From Sipunculus nudus (Eukaryota > Annelida > Sipuncula > Golfingiida > Sipunculidae): a stretch of DNA of 64,000 bases. Position 1 is the stretch's first letter. Each line of letters begins with the position of its first letter. The position numbers and the translations under genes were made by a program. Under the pieces are notes generated by a model. The model did not search any database and was not told the origin of the DNA. It was given only the letters and a program-made list of their open reading frames with translations. The DNA is taken from contig CM049321.1 in NCBI GenBank assembly GCA_026874595.1, positions 25,411,479 through 25,475,478 of the forward strand, written 5' to 3'. Of the stretch, positions 59,001-64,000 are shown piece by piece.

Positions 59001-62000
59001 GTTACAGCGCCAGCCACTGACAGTGCGGAAGATATAAGCAAAACAACTGCCGAGAGTGGTGCAACTACTAGTATTTTAGCGAACGAGCAAACGACAGATT
59101 CTGTCCCTGACGTATCAAAAGTTACAGCGCCAGCCACTGACAGTGCACCAGAAACAAGCAAAACAACTGCCGAGAGTGGCAGAACTAATGGTATTTTAGC
59201 GAACGAGCAAACGACAGATTCTGTCACTGACGTAACAAAGGTAGAAGCGCAAGCCACTGACAGTGCGGCTGAAACAAGCAAAACAACTGCCGAGAGTGTC
59301 ACAACCAATGGTATTTTAGCGAACGAGCAAACGACAGATTCTGTCACTGACGTAACAAAAGGTATAGCGCCAGCCACTGACAGTGCGGCAGATACAAGCA
59401 AAACAACTGCCGAGAGTGGCACCACTTATGGTATTTTAGCGAACGAGCAAACGACAGATTCTGTCCCTGACGTAACAAAAGTTACAGCGCCAGCCACTGA
59501 CAGTGCAGCAGATATAAGCAAAACAACTGCCGAGAGTGGTGCAACTACTAGCGTTTTAAGGATCGAGCAAACGACAGATTCTGTCCCTGACGTAACAAAG
59601 GTAGAAGCGCCAGCCACTGACAGTGCGGAAGATAAAAGCAAAACAAGTGCCGAGAGTGGTGCAACTTCTACTATTGTAGCGAACGAGCAAACGACAGATT
59701 CTGTCACTGACGTAACAAAAGTAACAGCGCCAGCCACTGACAGCGCGGAAGATATTAGCAAAACAACTGCCGAGAGTGGTGCAACTACTAGCATTTTAAG
59801 GATCGAGCAAACGACAGATTCTGTCCCTGACGTAACAAAAGTTACAGCGCCAGCCACTTACAGTGCAGCAGATATAAGCAAACCAACTGCCGAGAGTGGT
59901 GCAACTACTAACATTTTAAGGATCGAGCAAACGACAGATTCTGTTCCTGACGTAACAAAAGTTACAGCGACAGCCACTGACAGTGCGGAAGATATAAGCA
60001 AAACAACTGCCGAGAGTGATGCAACTACTAGTGGTTTAACGAAACAACCAACGACAGATTCAGTCCCGGAAGAAACCAAAGCAACAGCGCCAGCCACTGA
60101 CAGCGCGGCGGAAATAGGAAAAACTACTGCCGAGAGAGGTGCAACTACTAGTATTATAACAGAAAAACCATCGACAGATTCTGTCCCTGACGTAACTAAA
60201 GTTACAGCGCCAGCCACTGACAGTGCGGAAGATATAAGCAAAACAACTGCTGAGAGTGATGCAACTACTAGTGGTTTAACGAAAGAACCCACGATATATT
60301 CTGTCCCGAAAGAAACAAAAGCAACAGCGCCAGCAACTGACAGCGCGGCGGAAATAAGCAAAACTACTGGCGAGAGTGATGCAACTACTAGTGGTTTAAC
60401 GAAAGAACCTACGACATATTCTGTTCCGGAAGAAACAAAAGCAACAGCGTCAGCAACTGAGGGCGCGGCGGAAATAGGAAAAACTACTGCCGAGAGTGGT
60501 GCAACTACTAGTGATATAACGAAAGAGCAAACGACAGATTCTGTCCCTGACGTAAGTAAAGCAACAGCGCCAGCCACTGGGAGCGCGGAAGGAAACAAAA
60601 CTACTGCAAAGAGTGGCACAACTGCGAGTGGTTTTACGAAAGAGCCAACTACAGATATTGTCCCTGACGTAACTAAAGCGAAAGCTCCGGCCACTGAGAG
60701 TCCAACAGGAACCGGCACCTCTGCTGTCAAGAGCGCCCAAACCATCAAATATTGGACGAAAGAACCAAAGGCAGTTTCCGCCACTGACAAAACCAAAACA
60801 ATACCTCCAGCCAGTACAAGCTCACCCGAACTAGATAGCACTACTACTGAGGTTATCACCAAGATGGCAGCAATACCCGTCGGTAAGTAAGGAACTATCA
60901 TCTGATTATTTGGATTTCTGTCATTCAAATTGGATAAGTTTAAATCATGTGTTGTAATATTTGGGCTTCATGTACCTAACGCATTATGTATCAATACACG
61001 TTCTTTCTATACCGTCATGGGTCTGAAAGATCCTTCTCTTAGACTGTCCCGTTAAAGTGTTGTGCTGATTAATGCATTATATCGATGGTGATCGTTTTCT
61101 TTCACCAACAATTAAATTGGTAGGGGTGTTTGTATCATCGATTAAAAAAATAATTATGTTTGCTCAAATTATCTTGACCTTTCAGTGTACATGACCTTTG
61201 CTCATGAATTCTGTTATCAGAGACAGTTCAAATTCTACCACACATCTGCCTTTGCTATTCACCATTTAAACCGGATCTCATGACGTGTATCATTACCATG
61301 ATTACATGTTTCTATGCTCATATGTAAACACTGACTTTTACAGAAGATTTCACGAAAATATAGAAGTTACATAATGTAATCAATTAATAATCAAGCGTTG
61401 CATTTTTTTAATCATCGAACCTGCTATTGAAACTTATTCCTATCACTAAGTGCTACTGACACTGTAAAAGGAAAAGGCGGCTCAAAAAGCAGGCTTCCGT
61501 CAGGAGTGTATGCGTTCATTCCCGTTCGTGTTGTGTTAGTGTTTTTCTTGACAATGTAACACACATTCCTGAATGGAATTAAATGAAACTTTCCGGCCAA
61601 CTTGGGAATGGTAAATGAAGAATCGATTAGATTTTGGTGTGGTTCAGGCTCATGATCCTTTCCGAGGGAGGATTTCCGGGTATTTTCCCAAATATGCAGT
61701 CACTTGGGAAAATGTACCAAATAAGTGAATACAATCCCTTGTTGGGGAACTTTTGCACCAATGAAACGGTGAATATTTGATCAATAAGCGAAAGAGAGCA
61801 CGGCATGCGCAGAACCTCACCTTAAGGAACACCCACGCAAAGGAGGCTTGCATTCCAGAAAATTCATCTGTCTGGTCTTGATAATATTTTTATCTGGAAA
61901 AGTACATGAAAGAGCATCTCTATAAAAATTACGTTCTGCAAATGACCTCGATTTCAGGAGAATACTAATTATGATGCAAAATTGTGCCCTTTTTCAGACA

Positions 62001-62977
62001 TAAAATAAAATAAAAATTAAACAACACAGGGATTTTAGTGAAAACCACCAAATGGCCGAAAGGTCTGGCTGAACTTAGAATAATTATTGATACTAGCCAA
62101 ACATATACTGCCAGTCTATTAGTTAAACGTGATAATCAAGGAACTAGAACCATCGCGGCGACTACTGTAATTTTACCTTACGTCGATTAACCCCTGAACA
62201 GGTTAAAATTACAACCAATTGCTGACCAGACGTGGGCCCAGCAATCCCAGACGTGGGCCCAGCACCCCACGTCTGGATCATTCAAACACCAGAGAATAAG
62301 TGTCGTATTTGCACTCTACCCTAGGGCAGCCTACTTTACTATATAGGAACAGCTTGATACTGGGTCAGTCCACTTATAGTTAAGAGGGATGGTAGGTAGA
62401 TCTGATATCTAACACTTTGAAGATGTGTTTAAAAAGCATGTACTTAAAGACCTGTCTGCTCCAGATTTAATAGAAAAATTAATGTAGGGTAGATCGCAAG
62501 CACTTCATATTGTAATAATGAGTAAACGGACAATTTCTATGAACATTTTTTTTTCTAAAAATAACGCACTAATCATGGTATATTCTGATGTTACCTGTAG
62601 GCTTGAGTACTATGCGGGTGGTAAACTGAAGAAGCCCAGGATTAAATTTATTTGAGTACTGTATGATTAACTTATAAATTTGACATAGTATATGATTAAT
62701 TGGCGATATTTATAGATCGTAAATAATAAGAAAATCACTTATGGGTCAACAGCGTATCATTCAAAGTAATGCCTCATTTTGTATTTCAGATAAGGATGCA
62801 GAAATTCACTTAACAGCGCATTTTTACGCGGATCCAGACCAAACAACCACAAATGCTGCTACAGCGACCGAATTTCCAACTAGCAATACCAGAACTGCAC
62901 AAATGCGCACTCCTGCATTTCGCAGGAAGAGACGGTCAGCTTCTCAAAGTGATGACAAGGAGAACCTGTGGATACAG
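56061..62977 (+). CDS. Secreted Thr/Ser-rich mucin-like repeat protein (3 exons seen, 3' incomplete)
   Basis: The exons are 56061-56085, 58465-60882 and 62790-62977. They give 2631 nt, or 877 residues, with phase-1 junctions, GT..AG borders, and an open phase-0 donor at the end. Residues 1-19 form a signal peptide that exists only after joining exons 1 and 2. Residues about 58-776 are about 18 tandem 40-residue units rich in Thr, Ser, Ala, Glu and Asp, a likely O-glycosylation scaffold. No cysteine is evident in the repeats. The third exon ends with RRKRR (859-863), a furin-type site. I do not recognise a named family. A mucus, extracellular-matrix or cell-surface role is inference. The C-terminus and any membrane anchor lie beyond the window. 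Confidence 0.8.
56086..58464 (+). other. Mucin-like gene intron 1 (2379 bp, phase 1)
   Basis: The borders are GTAAGT and TTATTTCAG. Most of it is a degenerate minisatellite (56598-58160). Short frames inside it, including an 83-codon one ending at 58467, are incidental. Confidence 0.75.
56598..58160 (+). repeat. Degenerate minisatellite, unit about 33 bp
   Basis: Diverged units follow the pattern 'aaggtctggcc.tacagcat' then 'actcctttaccc'. Clear examples are near 57175-57330 and 57420-57560. Units vary by a few bases in length and most differ at several sites, so the array is old. There are roughly 45 units. No transcript role can be read from it. Confidence 0.75.
58465..60882 (+). CDS. Mucin-like gene exon 2: signal peptide end and 40-residue repeat array
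   Basis: This single open exon of 2418 bp begins with the rest of the signal peptide, then a non-repetitive segment of about 38 residues, then the repeats. The tail (from 60768) is a proline-containing segment ending MAAIPV. The donor is GTCG|GTAAGT. If exon 1 were wrong, an internal ATG at 58508 would give a protein without the signal peptide. Confidence 0.88.
58611..60767 (+). repeat. Coding tandem repeat: about 18 units of 120 bp
   Basis: The first 16 units are exactly 120 bp with no indels. Unit 17 is 117 bp, and unit 18 (60648-60767) is diverged. The core is TTDSVPDVTKVTAPATDSA followed by a variable stretch, KTTAESGATTS and a variable ending (ILANEQ, LRIEQ or GLTKEP). Units sharing an ending are grouped: ILANEQ in units 2-7, LRIEQ in 8, 10 and 11, and GLTK in 12, 14 and 15. 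This indicates spread by unequal exchange or conversion. Confidence 0.95.
61490..61880 (+). repeat. Y-family interspersed repeat, copy 8
   Basis: It runs from 'caggagtgtatgcgttcatt' and 'cccgttcgtg' to 'aggaggcttgcattcc', with about 50 bp of extra sequence in the middle. It lies in an intron, in the sense orientation. Confidence 0.8.
62226..62276. repeat. Tandem plus inverted GACGTGGGCCC repeat
   Basis: CCAGACGTGGGCCCAGCA occurs at 62226-62243 and again at 62247-62264. It is followed by the inverted CCACGTCTGG (62267-62276), which can pair with either copy. Confidence 0.85.
62790..62977 (+). CDS. Mucin-like gene exon 3: furin-type site
   Basis: It encodes residues 815-877. It starts DKDAEIHLTAHFYADPDQ, then Thr/Ala-rich sequence, then RTPAFRRKRRSASQ and DDKENLWIQ. 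The phase-1 acceptor fits exon 2, and the donor CAG|GTAAGG is strong. RRKRR predicts proprotein cleavage in the secretory pathway. No cysteines or named domain are visible, so what follows in the next exon decides the family. Confidence 0.75.
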
Positions 62978-64000
62978 GTAAGGCCCACCATCTCACCAAG
63001 GCCAAAGTAATAGAGGATGCTGTCCTTTATTGTCCCGATAAGTTCTCGGTGATATTGGCACATCAGGTATAACATTTGGGGTGATCGGAAAACATCGGAT
63101 ATATTGGGAGAAATCGGATATTTTTATAACTTTTTTTGATATAATCAAATTCCGTGATGTGTTTTGATCTAGATAACATCTGGATATATTTTGACATACT
63201 TTTAGATTTTGTTGGATATTGGGAGTGTTCGTTGTGTAACCACGATGTTTTCCCGATTTTTGCCCATTTCTTAAGATGTTTCTCGATACTTTAAGTTGAC
63301 TTCTCCAAATACTTCTCATATTTTATTGATCATGTAGTTTCATCAGCTGCTTAAAACCTGTGATTCGTAATTTATTTTTCATGCCACACCCGAATAACTG
63401 CAAACTTGTCCGTTTCATCTAGTTTTCTGAAACCTTGTATATTTATTGATGATGAGTAGTTTTACCAGTTCCTGAAGACTAGTTGCGCCACCTGTATAAC
63501 GGTATTTTCTATTTTTTTTTTTTTTTTTTTTTGAATTTTTTTCAGAATCTATCTTTGGTATAAGTATCTAAACTCTGGTTTCACCTAGGGTCTTGAATTG
63601 TGACGTGTCATCATCTTAAAGGTCAAATCAGCCAAATTACTGGTCATCAACTTTAGGATTCTTGTGTACATGATAACTTTGGATGTGTCCCCTTTAATTT
63701 GACACACCAATTATTTCAACCATATTTTTTGATGAGAATACAATTTATTTCTTCCAAAATCGTGGAGGATTTTGAAAACTGGTGACTTTGCCCTTGAGCT
63801 TCAATGTCCTCTTTGCGGAATTTTCGTACTATGATGGTCCCCTTTTGAAGCACGGCATTATATGCTTAAAATATTGACACACCTGTTGTTTCGGTCATAT
63901 TCATGACGAAGTTTGACAATTGCAAAGTTTGGTCTTGTTCTTTAAGGTCAAATCTGCCGTGATCTAGTATAATTGTGAACCACATAACTGAAGATGTTCC
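62978..64000 (+). other. Start of mucin-like gene intron 3 (runs off the window)
   Basis: It contains a T-tract (63513-63533), a degenerate 'gcgccacctgtat' block (63486) as in the X family, and 'aaggtcaaatc' words (63620-64000) like those inside the element at 24976. No exon is seen. Confidence 0.6.

Larger units (their letters stand above)
60883..62789 (+). other. Mucin-like gene intron 2 (1907 bp, phase 1)
   Basis: The borders are GTAAGT and TGTATTTCAG. It contains a Y-family repeat (61490-61880) and a short tandem/inverted repeat at 62226-62276. No other exon-like sequence is seen. Confidence 0.75.

Noticed and set aside
58637-60928. Minus-strand open frames of 262, 143 and 356 codons as genes
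   Set aside because: They are mirror images of the 120-bp coding repeat. The plus strand has the signal peptide, splice sites and sensible composition, and the minus strand has none of these.

Overview
The window looks like an AT-rich, repeat-laden, gene-poor animal chromosome. The genes have introns with GT..AG borders, and microsatellites, LINE remnants, a tRNA-derived SINE and many non-autonomous elements fill most of the DNA. A lophotrochozoan, most likely a mollusc, is my inference from the repeat style and the CYP2-like P450; nothing in the sequence proves the species.

Two protein genes can be supported, both on the + strand. (1) 6776-14066: a complete five-exon cytochrome P450 of the CYP2-like (microsomal) type. 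The joined exons give 1479 nt, or 492 residues, with all intron phases matching. The membrane anchor, the proline-rich hinge, WxxxR, the I-helix AGxETT, ExxR, PxRF and the heme-cysteine loop are all present. The ExxR and heme motifs exist only after splicing. (2) 56061 to beyond the window: a secreted or surface Thr/Ser-rich mucin-like protein. A signal peptide split over two exons leads into about 18 tandem 40-residue units, then an exon ending in a basic furin-like site. Its 3' end is outside the window.

Layout. 90-2925 is one arm (A) of an old local duplication. Its partner B (18480-19760, 23187-26590) lies beyond the P450 gene and is broken by later insertions. A third fragment (C) is at 38835-39155. 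14824-18265 holds GC-rich arrays, a fold-back element and a duplicated GA/TA-tract repeat. 19761-23188 is a large copy of an interspersed family (here 'X') with a terminal hairpin and two tandem arrays built around the palindrome GGTGGCGCCACC. A second family (here 'Y', about 330 bp) occurs eight times. One Y copy is split by a 1105-bp solo LTR with a perfect 5-bp target duplication. 32957-50500 is a patchwork of SINE copies, MITEs and several unrelated elements that are each packed with their own short palindromic motif. 51342-55137 is a fold-back element carrying a CR1/L2-like LINE fragment, and a second reverse-transcriptase remnant lies at 45700-46190 on the minus strand. 56600-58160, in the first intron of the mucin-like gene, is a degenerate minisatellite of about 33 bp.

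The two genes show no functional link. Most short open frames here are repeat-derived or chance. Family names X and Y are labels of convenience. All similarity statements come from reading the sequence by eye, so boundaries are approximate unless a splice site or target duplication fixes them.
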